Assembly: GCA_021770755.1 (NCBI GenBank)
Contig: JAETQI010000035.1
Coordinates: 1 to 47,835 of the forward strand
Direction: 5' to 3'
Source of the DNA: Lachnospiraceae bacterium
GTDB taxonomy: Bacteria > Bacillota > Clostridia > Lachnospirales > Lachnospiraceae
DNA: 47,835 bases
Below the pieces are notes generated by a model. It searched no databases. It saw nothing but the letters and a program-made list of their open reading frames with translations, and was not told where the DNA came from. Position 1 is the stretch's first letter. Every line of letters starts with the position of its first letter. Below, piece by piece: positions 25,195 through 33,977 of the stretch. Position numbers and translations under genes: made by a program.

Positions 25195-26124
25195 ATGTCT
25201 TTTTCAGGAGAGGTAAAGGAGGAGTTGGGGAAACTCGCCAATGACGCGCGGCATTGCCAGATCGCGGAGCTTGCATCGATCCTGCTCTATGCCGGCGCCG
25301 CCAGGACCGATGCGTCAGGCTCCAGGATCATCGAGATCCAGTCGGATGCGCCGTTTGTGGCGGCAAGATGCGGTATGCTTCTGGAGCGGCTGCAGCTTGC
25401 GGGGAAAGATGCCATACAGGAGGCGTGCAGCCACAATACACTGTATCTGGGAAAAAAGGACAGCGATGTCATCGACAAGACGCTGCAGACCATCAAGTAC
25501 AGGGAGGGCGACAGCGCGGTAAATCCGCTTGTGATGAAGAGCCTGTGCTGCAAGCGCGCCTGCCTGCGGGGGGCATTTCTTAGTATCGGATCCATGAGCA
25601 ACCCGGAGAAAGGATATCACCTCGAGTTCGTGTGCGGCGACACACAGCAGGCAGCGCAGCTTGTGGATACCCTGATGTACTATGAGATCCATGCAAAGGT
25701 CGTGACGCGGAAGAAATACCAGGTCGTGTATATCAAGGAGAGCGAGGAGATCGTGGAGCTGTTAAATGTCATCGGTGCGCACATCTCACTGATGAATCTC
25801 GAAAATCTGCGGATACTAAAAGACATGCGCAATTCGATCAACCGCAAGGTCAACTGCGAGGCGGCGAACATCACAAAGACAGTGAACGCGGCGACAAAAC
25901 AGATCGACGACATAGAATATATCAAGGCGCACTACGGGTTCGACAACCTGCCGGACAACCTGCGCCAGATGGCGCAGCTCCGATTGGAATACCCGGATGC
26001 CACGCTAAAGGAGCTGGGCAGTTATCTGACGCCGACCGTGGGGAAATCGGGGGTGAACCACAGACTGAGGAAGCTGAGTGAGCTGGCGGAAAAGCTGAAA
26101 GGTAAGACTAAGGTGGAGAACTGA
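25195..26124 (+). CDS. whiA: Sporulation/cell division regulator WhiA
   Basis: The 309-residue DNA-binding protein starts SFSGEVKEELGKL and contains an N-terminal LAGLIDADG-like fold (without nuclease residues) and a C-terminal helix-turn-helix (LRLEYPDATLKELGSYL, GKSGVNHRLRKL). WhiA affects cell division and chromosome segregation in Firmicutes and sporulation in Actinobacteria. GAGGTGGGAT precedes the ATG. The stop is 1 base before the next start, so it is cotranslated with the lipid kinase. Confidence 0.95.
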   Translation: MSFSGEVKEELGKLANDARHCQIAELASILLYAGAARTDASGSRIIEIQSDAPFVAARCGMLLERLQLAGKDAIQEACSHNTLYLGKKDSDVIDKTLQTIKYREGDSAVNPLVMKSLCCKRACLRGAFLSIGSMSNPEKGYHLEFVCGDTQQAAQLVDTLMYYEIHAKVVTRKKYQVVYIKESEEIVELLNVIGAHISLMNLENLRILKDMRNSINRKVNCEAANITKTVNAATKQIDDIEYIKAHYGFDNLPDNLRQMAQLRLEYPDATLKELGSYLTPTVGKSGVNHRLRKLSELAEKLKGKTKVEN

Positions 26125-26125
26125 T

Positions 26126-27040
26126 ATGAAAAAAGCATTGTTTATATTGAATCCGCATTCCGGTAAGGGGCTGATCAAGAACCATCTGCTGGAGATCGTG
26201 GATGTACTGGTAAAAGATGGATACGAAGTGACAGTCTACCCCACGCAGGGGAGAGGGGATGCGAGCCGTGCCATGCGGGAGCGCAGGAAGAGCTATGAGC
26301 TGATCGTGTGCAGCGGCGGAGACGGGACGCTCGACGAGATCGTGACAGGCATGATGCAGTCCGGCTTTAAGACGACGATCGGATACATTCCGGCGGGGAG
26401 TACCAACGATTTTGCCAACAGCTTAAAGATCCCCTCCACCATGAAAAAGGCGGCGGAGACTGTGGTGAACGGTACTGTTTTTTCCTGCGATGTGGGCAGG
26501 TTCAATGAGGATGTCTTTGTGTATATCGCGGCATTTGGACTGTTTACCGAGGTTTCCTATGGGACGCCCCAGGAGATGAAAAATATGCTGGGGCATCTGG
26601 CGTATATTCTGGAGGGTGTCAAGCATCTGCAGAATATCAAGCCCTACCGGCTAAAAGTGACGAGCGTGTCAGAAAATGGTGAGACGACGGTGATCGAGGA
26701 TAATTTTATCTATGGCATGGTCACGAACTCCTACTCCGTGGGAGGCTTTAAAAGTATTGCGGGAAATGTGTTTAAGGGAAGGATCGCGCTCGACGACGGG
26801 CTGTTTGAGGTCACGCTGATCAAGATGCCAAAGAACCCGATGGAGCTCAACTCGATCCTGGCGGCGCTCGCGATCCAGAATATCGACACCCAGTACATGT
26901 ACAGCTTCAAGTCCGGCAGGCTGGTCATCGAGTCCGAGGAGGAAGTCGCGTGGACGCTCGACGGGGAGTTTGGCGGCGCACATAAGGCGGTCACGCTCAC
27001 GAACGAGAAACGGGCGATGGACATCATGGTAAAGGAATAA
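26126..27040 (+). CDS. Diacylglycerol/lipid kinase, YegS/BmrU family
   Basis: The 304-residue kinase carries the phosphate-binding NPHSGKG near the start, the nucleotide motif CSGGDGTLDEIVTGM around residue 60, and GSTNDFANSL near residue 92. These identify the DAG-kinase catalytic fold acting on membrane lipids. It follows whiA immediately. The exact lipid substrate (diacylglycerol, undecaprenol or another) is not evident. Confidence 0.88.
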   Translation: MKKALFILNPHSGKGLIKNHLLEIVDVLVKDGYEVTVYPTQGRGDASRAMRERRKSYELIVCSGGDGTLDEIVTGMMQSGFKTTIGYIPAGSTNDFANSLKIPSTMKKAAETVVNGTVFSCDVGRFNEDVFVYIAAFGLFTEVSYGTPQEMKNMLGHLAYILEGVKHLQNIKPYRLKVTSVSENGETTVIEDNFIYGMVTNSYSVGGFKSIAGNVFKGRIALDDGLFEVTLIKMPKNPMELNSILAALAIQNIDTQYMYSFKSGRLVIESEEEVAWTLDGEFGGAHKAVTLTNEKRAMDIMVKE

Positions 27041-27097
27041 AAGTCGGCAAAGTGCATAGAGTAATAGAGAGTGTCTGTGCAGGGCAGGTGGCCGGAC

Positions 27098-27799
27098 GTG
27101 AGAAAGCTGACCGGAATCGTGATCTTTATCGTGAGCCTTCCCTTGATCGGAAGCATCCTGATCAAGCCGGATAAGCGCGTGTGGAAAGAGGACGAAGAGG
27201 ACACAAGTGTCATAAATGAAAGCTTTGAGATCGCTGTCAGGGAAGATGTCGGTACATTTTATCACAAACCGGAGATCCTGACCGGGCTGATGATGTACCG
27301 CGCGATCCCGGAGGACACGGTATTCAGCGGATCCGAGGATTATATCGTCATGGTAGATGAAGTGTGGGATCCCGAACAGGAGTATCTCAAAGCGCTCGCC
27401 ATCGTGTGCCGTAGCAACATCGTGTACGAGTGGGAAGCCGAGACGCGCCCGGATGTTCTCGATTTCGACAGACTGCAGTTTGAGGCGGCAGATTTTTACA
27501 GGATCCTCCAGACGAATGCCATGTACGCCAGAGTGCTGTCAGACGACAGCGGCAGTATCAGATTAAATGAAATAAAGCGTGCGATCGATGCCACGCAGGG
27601 AGCTGTGCTTACTAGAGATGGGAGAGTGATCACAGCTCCTTTTTTTACCACCGATCCGTCCGATATGCTTGTCTTAGTGCCTGGAGACGGTGTTGGATTT
27701 TCCCTGAATTACGCGTATGAGCTGGCGGTTGAGGGATTTGATTTTTATGAGATATTAAAGTATTTTTATGACGATTTCCGCGTCACTATTTACGAATGA
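27098..27799 (+). CDS. spoIID: SpoIID/LytB-domain sporulation protein
   Basis: This protein of about 233 residues has one N-terminal membrane helix (IVIFIVSLPLIGSIL) and an extracytoplasmic SpoIID domain. The domain contains YLKALAIVCRSNIVYEWE, NAPFF-like APFFTTD, and GDGVGFSLNYAYELAVEGFDFYEILKYFYDD, the lytic transglycosylase fold that thins septal peptidoglycan during engulfment. The GTG at 27098 is chosen for its AGGTGG site; a GTG at 27071 is possible. The canonical catalytic glutamate region is altered (CRSN), so full activity is uncertain. The next gene is SpoIIQ-like, the clostridial arrangement. Confidence 0.8.
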   Translation: MRKLTGIVIFIVSLPLIGSILIKPDKRVWKEDEEDTSVINESFEIAVREDVGTFYHKPEILTGLMMYRAIPEDTVFSGSEDYIVMVDEVWDPEQEYLKALAIVCRSNIVYEWEAETRPDVLDFDRLQFEAADFYRILQTNAMYARVLSDDSGSIRLNEIKRAIDATQGAVLTRDGRVITAPFFTTDPSDMLVLVPGDGVGFSLNYAYELAVEGFDFYEILKYFYDDFRVTIYE

Positions 27800-27893
27800 T
27801 CCATGAATAAAAACCTCCTAACGGGTCAATGCTATGGTAAAGGAACTGTCAAGGTTCCTTAGGCAAAGGGCTTGCCGGAAATGGAGGGAAAGG

Positions 27894-28802
27894 ATGAACA
27901 GACGAAATAATAAGCGTCCTGCCTTGCAGAAGGAGAAGATCAGTATCATCGCTGCATCTGTGTTTGTGCTGTCGGCACTTACGCTTGCAGGTGTGTACAC
28001 GTCATCGCAGGACGACAGGAAAAAGGAAGAAAATCGCATAGATTTTGCAAAACTGGAACAGGAAAACATCACAGCAGAGGAAGGCGGCGATACCGCGCAG
28101 CCTGACACCAGATTTGTGTCGGGAAAGGCAGAGTCGGATACCCAGGCAACGAGAAAGCCGCAGACAGACAACCGCTTTATCGATCCGGATATCTATGATC
28201 TGAGCGACAACAACGACATGGATGTCGATCCCGCTTTCACGGAGGCAAACTCCGGACAGGTGGAGAATACCAGACAGGAAAACACGGCGGCTGCAGGCAC
28301 AGACAAGGCAGCAGTGTTTATGGAAGGCCAGGATCAGGGACAGGAGCAGGAGCTGGTGATGGATACGCCGCTGCATTTTTCGGAGGAGGATTCGCTGGCA
28401 CTCCCGATCATCGGTGATGTGCTGCTCGACTACAGCATGGACAAGGCAGTGTATCATTCCACGATGCAGCAGTACCGCTACAATCCGGCGCTTGTTGTCG
28501 CGGCGAGCGAGGGACAGGATATCACAGCGGCAGCAGACGGCATCGTGTCGGATGTGTACTATGATTCACAGACCGGAAACACCATTCGTTTTGACCTTGG
28601 CAACGGGTATATGCTTACCTATGGACAGCTCGACAATATCACACTGAATCCGGGGGACAGGGTTTCCGCGGGCGACATCGTTGGAAAGGTTGCAAAACCG
28701 ACAATCTTTTACACCGAAGAGGGGACAAACATTTATTATAAGCTTACGAAGGACGGAAATCCAGTTGATCCTCTGCACAGATCTGCTGGTGAGGCTCAAT
28801 AA
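27894..28802 (+). CDS. spoIIQ: SpoIIQ-like protein with degenerate M23 (LytM) domain
   Basis: The 302-residue protein has an N-terminal TM helix (ISIIAASVFVLSALTLAGVY) and an acidic linker of about 120 residues. A C-terminal M23-fold domain follows (ITAAADGIVSDVYYDSQTGNTI, LNPGDRVSAGDIVGKVAKP, NIYYKLTKDGNPVDP). The metal-binding HxxxD and HxH residues of active M23 enzymes are absent: the sequence reads NPALVVAAS and LTYGQLDN instead. SpoIIQ in the forespore membrane binds SpoIIIAH to form the feeding-tube channel. Position after the SpoIID gene supports this role. The ATG at 27894 follows GGAGGGAAAGG. Confidence 0.8.
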   Translation: MNRRNNKRPALQKEKISIIAASVFVLSALTLAGVYTSSQDDRKKEENRIDFAKLEQENITAEEGGDTAQPDTRFVSGKAESDTQATRKPQTDNRFIDPDIYDLSDNNDMDVDPAFTEANSGQVENTRQENTAAAGTDKAAVFMEGQDQGQEQELVMDTPLHFSEEDSLALPIIGDVLLDYSMDKAVYHSTMQQYRYNPALVVAASEGQDITAAADGIVSDVYYDSQTGNTIRFDLGNGYMLTYGQLDNITLNPGDRVSAGDIVGKVAKPTIFYTEEGTNIYYKLTKDGNPVDPLHRSAGEAQ

Positions 28803-28813
28803 TCAGGAAGGGC

Positions 28814-30007
28814 ATGGTTTTACAAAAAATGCTTTTATTGGAAAATGCGGCAATCCGCAGTATGAGTGACGCGGTTCGCGAACAATATCGGACAGATATC
28901 CTCGAGGGCAGCATACTGATCAGGGACGGAAAGATCCTCGAGGTAGCTCCGCGAATCGAACTTCCTCAGTCTGCGGACTGCATGAAGATAGATGTGAACC
29001 ATCACTTGGTAATGCCTGGGCTTATAGAGGCGCACTGTCATATGGGTATCACCGAGGAGAAGAAGGGGCAGGAGGGCGATGACTGCAATGAGACAGTCCA
29101 TCCCGTCACCCCGATGCTCCGCGCGATCGATGCGATCAATACGATGGATGCCGCCTTCGCGGATGCGGTGAGGGCGGGCATTACCTCTGCGAACATTGGT
29201 CCCGGCAGCGCAAACGTTGTCGGCGGCCAGTTTGCCGTTGTAAAGACGAGCGGGAGACGGATCGACGACCTGATCCTGAAATTTCCCTCTGCCATGAAGA
29301 TCGCCTTTGGCGAAAACCCCAAAGTCAACTATGCCGGGATGAACACATCGCCTGTGACGCGCATGGCGATCGCCGGGATGCTCCGGGAGGAACTGGTCAA
29401 TGCGCGGTCTTACCTTGAAAAGCGCAATCAGGATCAGACGGACTTCAACCTGCACTATGAGGCGTGGCGCCCGGTATTTGCGAAAGAGATCCCGCTGAAG
29501 GCGCATGTGCACCGCGTGGATGACATTTTCACGGCGATCCGCATAGCCAAAGAATTTGATCTGAACATGACGCTCGATCACTGCAGTGAGGGACATCTGA
29601 TCGCGGAGGAGATCGTCGAGTCCGGTTTTCCGGCGATCGTGGGGCCAGACCTCACCACCCGTAACAAGATCGAGGTGCAGAATGTGGCGTTTAAGACAGC
29701 AGGCATTCTGGCAAAAGCAGGCGCGATGGTCTCGATCACAACAGACCACCCGGTATCGCTGATCCAGTCCCTTCCGATGTGTGTGGGGCTGAGTGTCAAA
29801 CACGGACTGCCGCTGGAGGAAGGTTTTAAGGCGATGACGATCAACGCTGCCAGGATCTGCGGCGTGTCGGACCGGATCGGCAGCATAGAGCCGGGCAAGG
29901 ATGCGGATATCGCCGTTTTTGACGGCAATCCCATGGAAGTGTTCACCAACACGCTGATGACAATCATCGACGGCAAGGTCGTGTACCGGAAAGAGGACGC
30001 GGATTAA
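28814..30007 (+). CDS. Amidohydrolase (imidazolonepropionase-like)
   Basis: This 397-residue TIM-barrel metallohydrolase has the metal-binding HCHMG motif near residue 75, a histidine in KAHVHRVDD, LDHCSEGH near residue 258, and ITTDHPVSLIQSLP near 315. These fit the subgroup III amidohydrolases. The C-terminal SIEPGKDADIAVFDGNP is a standard end motif. The substrate cannot be told from the sequence. GGAAGGG lies 2-8 bases before the ATG. It stands alone after spoIIQ and is followed by a gap of about 400 bases. Confidence 0.88.
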   Translation: MVLQKMLLLENAAIRSMSDAVREQYRTDILEGSILIRDGKILEVAPRIELPQSADCMKIDVNHHLVMPGLIEAHCHMGITEEKKGQEGDDCNETVHPVTPMLRAIDAINTMDAAFADAVRAGITSANIGPGSANVVGGQFAVVKTSGRRIDDLILKFPSAMKIAFGENPKVNYAGMNTSPVTRMAIAGMLREELVNARSYLEKRNQDQTDFNLHYEAWRPVFAKEIPLKAHVHRVDDIFTAIRIAKEFDLNMTLDHCSEGHLIAEEIVESGFPAIVGPDLTTRNKIEVQNVAFKTAGILAKAGAMVSITTDHPVSLIQSLPMCVGLSVKHGLPLEEGFKAMTINAARICGVSDRIGSIEPGKDADIAVFDGNPMEVFTNTLMTIIDGKVVYRKEDAD

Positions 30008-30116
30008 AACGTATTGCATAAATTTATATGTGTTTACAAACAAAATATAGTGAAAATGATGAAAAGTAAAAAATACTTAAAAATAACTTTTCAAATCAAC
30101 AAATATGTTATATAAT

Positions 30117-30236
30117 TTAACCGAGTGTGATACGAGGTATCCGCACGGAAAATCAGCTTACATCGTATGCGAGTTTGACTCGCTATTCGCTCTCTCAATA
30201 ACGCCCGCAAGTCTACATGGATTTGCGGGTATTTTA
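30117..30236 (+). ncRNA. Candidate small RNA with own promoter and terminator
   Basis: TATAAT at 30111-30116, with a weak TTTTCA 17 bases upstream, precedes about 115 bases without a reading frame. The stretch contains a perfect hairpin, GCGAGT-TTG-ACTCGC (30169-30183), and ends in CCCGCAA/TTGCGGG (30204-30229) followed by TATTTTA. The layout is that of a short terminated transcript. It could also be a murI leader, but the terminator would separate them. No known RNA family was recognised. Confidence 0.4.
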
Positions 30237-30322
30237 TGCGCACGGGCGTCCAGAGGAAAAGTGTCAGCATGCGCTGACGGACGCCCGGCGCGCGAGTAGG
30301 AAAGAAGGTTCTTCCCTACTCG
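30237..30322 (+). repeat. Dispersed structured repeat, copy 2
   Basis: TGCGCACGGGCGTCC opens the unit. GGGCGTCC pairs with GGACGCCC around an inner GTCAGC-ATGC-GCTGAC hairpin, with AGAGGAAA between them. The third hairpin is GAGTAGGAAAGAA/TTCTTCCCTACTC. It lies directly in tandem with copy 3. Confidence 0.7.
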
Positions 30323-30326
30323 ATTT

Positions 30327-30391
30327 CACGCACGGGCGTCCGGAGGAAAAATGTCAGCATGCGCTGATGGGTTCCCAGCGCGCGAGCAGGG
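30327..30391 (+). repeat. Dispersed structured repeat, copy 3
   Basis: It repeats CGCACGGGCGTCCGGAGGAA and the GTCAGC-ATGC-GCTGAT inner hairpin of copy 2. The outer stem is partly decayed (GGGTTCCC instead of GGACGCCC) and the third hairpin is missing. Its end merges into the murI ribosome binding site. Confidence 0.7.
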
Positions 30392-30402
30392 GATAAGGGG
30401 AA

Positions 30403-31233
30403 ATGAGTATGGACATTGGTATATTTGATTCGGGTATTGGCGGTCTGACGCTGCTGCACCAGGCGATGGTGCTGATGCCGCGTGAAGACTTTTTGTTTTA
30501 TGCGGATACAGACCATGTTCCGTATGGAACCAAGACAAGGGAACAGGTCACTGCGTACGTCGATGAGGTGATCCGGTTCATGATCGCGCACGACTGCAAG
30601 GCAGTGGTGATCGCGTGCAATACCGCGACTGCGGTGGCAGCGGAGCAGATGCGCAGCCGATACACCCAGATCCCGATCATTGGCATCGAACCGGCGGTGA
30701 AGCCGGCGGTGGCAGAGAGCGAGGGGCGGCGCGTGCTGGTGGTTGCGACGCCGCTGACCGTGCACGAGAAACGGCTCCAGAAGCTTGTGGAGCGCGTCGA
30801 TGACGACCATCTGGTCGATCTGCTGGAGCTTCCGGGGCTGGTGGAGTTTGCGGAGCGCGGGGAGTTTGTGTCGGAGCGCGTGACATCTTATCTTCAGGAG
30901 AAATTGTCCGGCTATGCGCTTGACCGGTATGGCGAGCTGGTGCTGGGGTGTACGCACTTTAACTACTTCAAGGATACATTCCGGGCGCTGCTCCCTCCGC
31001 GGATCCATATGATCGACGGCAGCCTCGGGACGGTGCGCCAGCTCATGCGGGTACTGGATGTGAGGCACGAGCTGCGGGAGTCGGCAGCGGGGGACGGCGT
31101 AGAATGGGAAAAACATAAAAACGATATCTGTGTCAGATATTATGAGTCGGGCCGTGAGATAACGGACGCGGCAAAACTTGCGACGATCAGGCGGCTGCAC
31201 GGGCGGCTGGAACAGATGCGGAAGATCGTATAA
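30403..31233 (+). CDS. murI: Glutamate racemase
   Basis: The 276-residue enzyme supplies D-glutamate for peptidoglycan. It shows IGIFDSGIGGLT at the start, YADTDHVPYG, the first catalytic cysteine in VIACNTATA and the second in LGCTHFNYF. AAGGGGAA precedes the ATG. A perfect bidirectional terminator follows. The tandem structured repeats lie just upstream. Confidence 0.94.
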   Translation: MSMDIGIFDSGIGGLTLLHQAMVLMPREDFLFYADTDHVPYGTKTREQVTAYVDEVIRFMIAHDCKAVVIACNTATAVAAEQMRSRYTQIPIIGIEPAVKPAVAESEGRRVLVVATPLTVHEKRLQKLVERVDDDHLVDLLELPGLVEFAERGEFVSERVTSYLQEKLSGYALDRYGELVLGCTHFNYFKDTFRALLPPRIHMIDGSLGTVRQLMRVLDVRHELRESAAGDGVEWEKHKNDICVRYYESGREITDAAKLATIRRLHGRLEQMRKIV

Positions 31234-31263
31234 AAAAACGAGCGCTTACGCGCTCGTTTTTTT
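31232..31263 (+). terminator. Bidirectional terminator between murI and ABC operon
   Basis: AAAAAAACGAGCG and CGCTCGTTTTTTT form a perfect stem with U-runs possible in both directions, between the convergent murI and ABC permease genes. Confidence 0.9.
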
Positions 31264-32110
31264 ATTCCAGATTTAATTGCTTGGTCATCATATGGAGATT
31301 CACAAAGTACATGATCACTGCCACCACAACGGTCGTAAGCAGTGTCAGGTTCATTGTCGGTGACATGATGCCAAAGGGTGTATCATAGTAGTCTGCGCGC
31401 ACCATCCTGGTATACATCGGTATGGAACAGAGGTAGCCGATGATCTGCATGATAAACTGCACGACAAAGTATGCTGCGATCGCCCCGACGATGCGGTGCT
31501 TTGCGTAGAGCTGCCCCAGGGACACACAGCCAAGCACCGTCACAATGTTCGCAAAGAGGCTGACGACAACAAAAAACACCAGATAAACGATATAGGCGCC
31601 CATACTGATCCCGAACTCTCTCGAAAAATCGGAGATCATCGATGAGAATGCCCAGGAGAATTCCCTGCGTATTTCATCGTATTCGCCGGGCATCACTGAG
31701 AATATATGGTGCATCCCGACCTCGATGATGATAAAGATCGTGGCGGCGATCGCCAGCAGCATCGTCAGATAAGCCACGATGGAGGCGATGATCTTGGCAT
31801 TCAGGATCTGCGTGGTAGTCACAGGGAGCGTGTGCGTCAGATACCCCTGATCGGTATAACAGGTTTTATAAAACCGGATCGCAATGATGAGCATCGTTCC
31901 CAGCGTACAGCCGATCAGTCCGAAGTAGTACAGAAAGATCGACAGAACCAGTGCCATAATAGAGTACCACGCGATGGCCTCATCGTATTTCGGATTGATG
32001 GTGAGAATGACACCGCAGGTCAGTGCAGTGGTTCCTCCAAGCACGATCAACAGGATCAGAAGCGGGGAACGAAGTCCCTTCCACTCATATTTCAATAGTT
32101 TTCCTAACAT
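31262..32110 (-). CDS. ABC transporter permease (ABC-2 type)
   Basis: The 282-residue protein has about six membrane helices and begins MLGKLLKYEWKGL, typical of ABC-2 permeases. It partners with the ATPase gene, whose last 7 bases it overlaps. With the GntR gene upstream this is a YtrA-type regulated exporter module, a class often induced by cell-wall antibiotics. The substrate is unknown. Confidence 0.85.
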   Translation of the reverse strand: MLGKLLKYEWKGLRSPLLILLIVLGGTTALTCGVILTINPKYDEAIAWYSIMALVLSIFLYYFGLIGCTLGTMLIIAIRFYKTCYTDQGYLTHTLPVTTTQILNAKIIASIVAYLTMLLAIAATIFIIIEVGMHHIFSVMPGEYDEIRREFSWAFSSMISDFSREFGISMGAYIVYLVFFVVVSLFANIVTVLGCVSLGQLYAKHRIVGAIAAYFVVQFIMQIIGYLCSIPMYTRMVRADYYDTPFGIMSPTMNLTLLTTVVVAVIMYFVNLHMMTKQLNLE

Positions 32111-33195
32111 GCGTACACCTCCCTAAAGTAAGTATCAACGGATTTGCCCATCTGGCTTCGGATCGAGTCGACGGATGTATACAGCATAAGAGATCCGTTT
32201 TTCATAAAGATCACATCGTCAAGTATATTTTCAATATCAGATATCAGGTGCGTTGACAGGATGATCGTGGAGCCTGGATTGTAGTTTGTGATGATCGTGC
32301 GCAGGATATAATCCCTTGCGGCGGGATCCACACCTGCGATCGGCTCGTCGAGGATATACAGATCCGCCTGCCTGCTCATGACCAGGATCAACTGGACTTT
32401 TTCCTTGGTGCCCTTGGAGAGCGTCTTTAGGCGCGCGTCGCTGCTGATGCCGAGCGCCCCGAGCATGCCGTAAGCCTTCTCCGTTGAGAAATCCTCATAA
32501 AAATCAGCAAAGTATGATACCATCTGCGATACTTTCATGCTGTTGTCCAGATAGGTGCGCTCCGGCAGATAGGAGATGATCTTCTTGGTCGCAGGACAGG
32601 GTGTCATGCCGTTGATCAGCACATTTCCGGATGTCGGTGCGAGCAGTCCGTTGATCATCTTGATGAGCGTCGTCTTGCCGCAGCCGTTTGGACCGAGCAG
32701 GCCGATGATCCTTCCCCGCGGGATGATCAGGTTCATATGAAAGACGGACATGTAGGTGCCCATGCCGGGATACCGTTTGCACAGATCGTTTAGCTGCAGG
32801 AGCGGGATATTGCTGTATGCCGCAGTGCTGTTAGGATTGTACTGCACATTCTCTTCGGATGCGCAGGGCTGTATGCCGCTGCCGGACATGCTGCTGTCTG
32901 AAATCACGCTGTCTTGTCTGTAAACAGGATTATTTTGTGGATAACTTTGTATATTCGGATCATTTTGTGGATAAGGATTCTGCACAGGTGCGGCAGTTGT
33001 GTTATTTTTCTGCAGAGAAACCGTATCATTCTGGCTGTTCTGTATCAGGTCCGGTGCGGCAGTTGTGTTATTTTTCTGCAGAGAAACCGTATCGCTCTGT
33101 GGAGCGGTATCCTGTGTATACACGGAGTAAGCCTGTGCGTCGTCGCGCTGCGCATCATCATTTTGTGTGTATGCCATACTGTTGTTTTCGTTCAC
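32104..33195 (-). CDS. ABC transporter ATPase with long Asn/Gln-rich N-terminal extension
   Basis: The C-terminal 230 residues are a standard exporter ATPase: Walker A GPNGCGKT, signature LSKGTKEKVQL, Walker B LYILDEPIAGVD, and a switch histidine in LSTHL. The first 120 or so residues are unusual, rich in Asn, Gln, Ser, Thr and Pro, with a 22-residue in-frame duplication (DTVSLQKNNTTAAP twice). The GTG at 33195 is chosen because GGGAGGGAA lies 6 bases upstream; an ATG at 33312 would add 39 lysine-rich residues. It sits between the GntR gene and the permease in one operon. Confidence 0.85.
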   Translation of the reverse strand: MNENNSMAYTQNDDAQRDDAQAYSVYTQDTAPQSDTVSLQKNNTTAAPDLIQNSQNDTVSLQKNNTTAAPVQNPYPQNDPNIQSYPQNNPVYRQDSVISDSSMSGSGIQPCASEENVQYNPNSTAAYSNIPLLQLNDLCKRYPGMGTYMSVFHMNLIIPRGRIIGLLGPNGCGKTTLIKMINGLLAPTSGNVLINGMTPCPATKKIISYLPERTYLDNSMKVSQMVSYFADFYEDFSTEKAYGMLGALGISSDARLKTLSKGTKEKVQLILVMSRQADLYILDEPIAGVDPAARDYILRTIITNYNPGSTIILSTHLISDIENILDDVIFMKNGSLMLYTSVDSIRSQMGKSVDTYFREVYAC

Positions 33196-33377
33196 ATTTG
33201 TTCCCTCCCTCGGTGTTGCTTTTATGATATTAATTTTATTACTTTTTTTATTGCTTTTTGCGGAAAACAGTTTCCTGATCGTTTGATCTATGCCTGGGAT
33301 CCTAAGTTTCAAACACGTTCTGGTGCACGATGCTCCTCATTAGTTCCAGGATCCAGCTATGCCTGTGATCTTGCAAT

Positions 33378-33737
33378 TTAGTGCACGATACTCTTGATCA
33401 ATTCCAAGATCTCCTGATCATTGTATCCGAGCTCGCGCATATTTGCGATAAAGGTGTTTACCTGTGTCAACGCCAGTTGATGCCTGGCAGCTTCGATCTT
33501 TGTCATGTCCTCTGTCACGACGCGCCCGCTGTTGCGCTGCGTCAGGATCAGCCCGCTGCGCTCCAGCTCGGCGAAGGCGCGCTGCATCGTGTTGGGGTTG
33601 ACATTTGCCTCCGCAGCCAGATCCCTGACGCTTGGCAGCCGGTTTCCAGCCTTGTAGGTGCCGCATACGATACGGATCAGTATCTTGTCATACAATTGTG
33701 AGTAGATCGGGCGTTCCGAATTCATTTGCCATGCCAT
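33378..33737 (-). CDS. GntR-family repressor, YtrA subfamily
   Basis: The 119-residue protein has an N-terminal winged helix-turn-helix (PIYSQLYDKILIRIVCGTYKAGNRLPSVRDLA, then NPNTMQRAFAELERSGLI) and only a short helical C-terminus, as in YtrA regulators. It is the first gene of the ABC operon and probably represses it. AAGGAGG stands 7 bases before the ATG. Tandem 8-base repeats overlie its promoter. Confidence 0.92.
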   Translation of the reverse strand: MAWQMNSERPIYSQLYDKILIRIVCGTYKAGNRLPSVRDLAAEANVNPNTMQRAFAELERSGLILTQRNSGRVVTEDMTKIEAARHQLALTQVNTFIANMRELGYNDQEILELIKSIVH

Positions 33738-33763
33738 GTACTTACCTCCTTGTGTGTTAAGTG

Positions 33764-33806
33764 ATTAATACACTAATACAATAATACATTATATGGGAAA
33801 TGTCAA
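33764..33806 (-). promoter_or_regulatory. Promoter and tandem operator of the GntR-ABC operon
   Basis: On the minus strand TTGACA (33806-33801) and TATTGT (33783-33778) are 17 bases apart. Three adjacent 8-base units, GTATTATT, GTATTAGT and GTATTAAT (33787-33764), cover the -10 region and the start of transcription. This is where an autorepressor would bind. Confidence 0.65.
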
Positions 33807-33977
33807 TCCCTTTTTTGTAAATCGCAATTCCTTATTCCCGGAATGCATTAAATTTTGTCAAAATCAACCAAAACACAAAAAACGCGAATATTCCAACAAA
33901 AAATGGACAAAATATGTATAGAAAAATGTCGAATCTGCACAAAAGATTTGTTAAAAGCTGTAAAAAAGTGAAATAGG

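Noticed and set aside
28835-30043. Long minus-strand frame of 402 residues opposite the amidohydrolase gene
   Set aside because: It is antisense to a clear amidohydrolase, its composition is rich in Arg and His as expected of a shadow, and it has no ribosome binding site.
33297-33420. Possible duplication of the end of the GntR gene (GTGCACGAT followed by similar sequence)
   Set aside because: The similarity is short and weak. It may be a decayed duplication but cannot be distinguished from chance.
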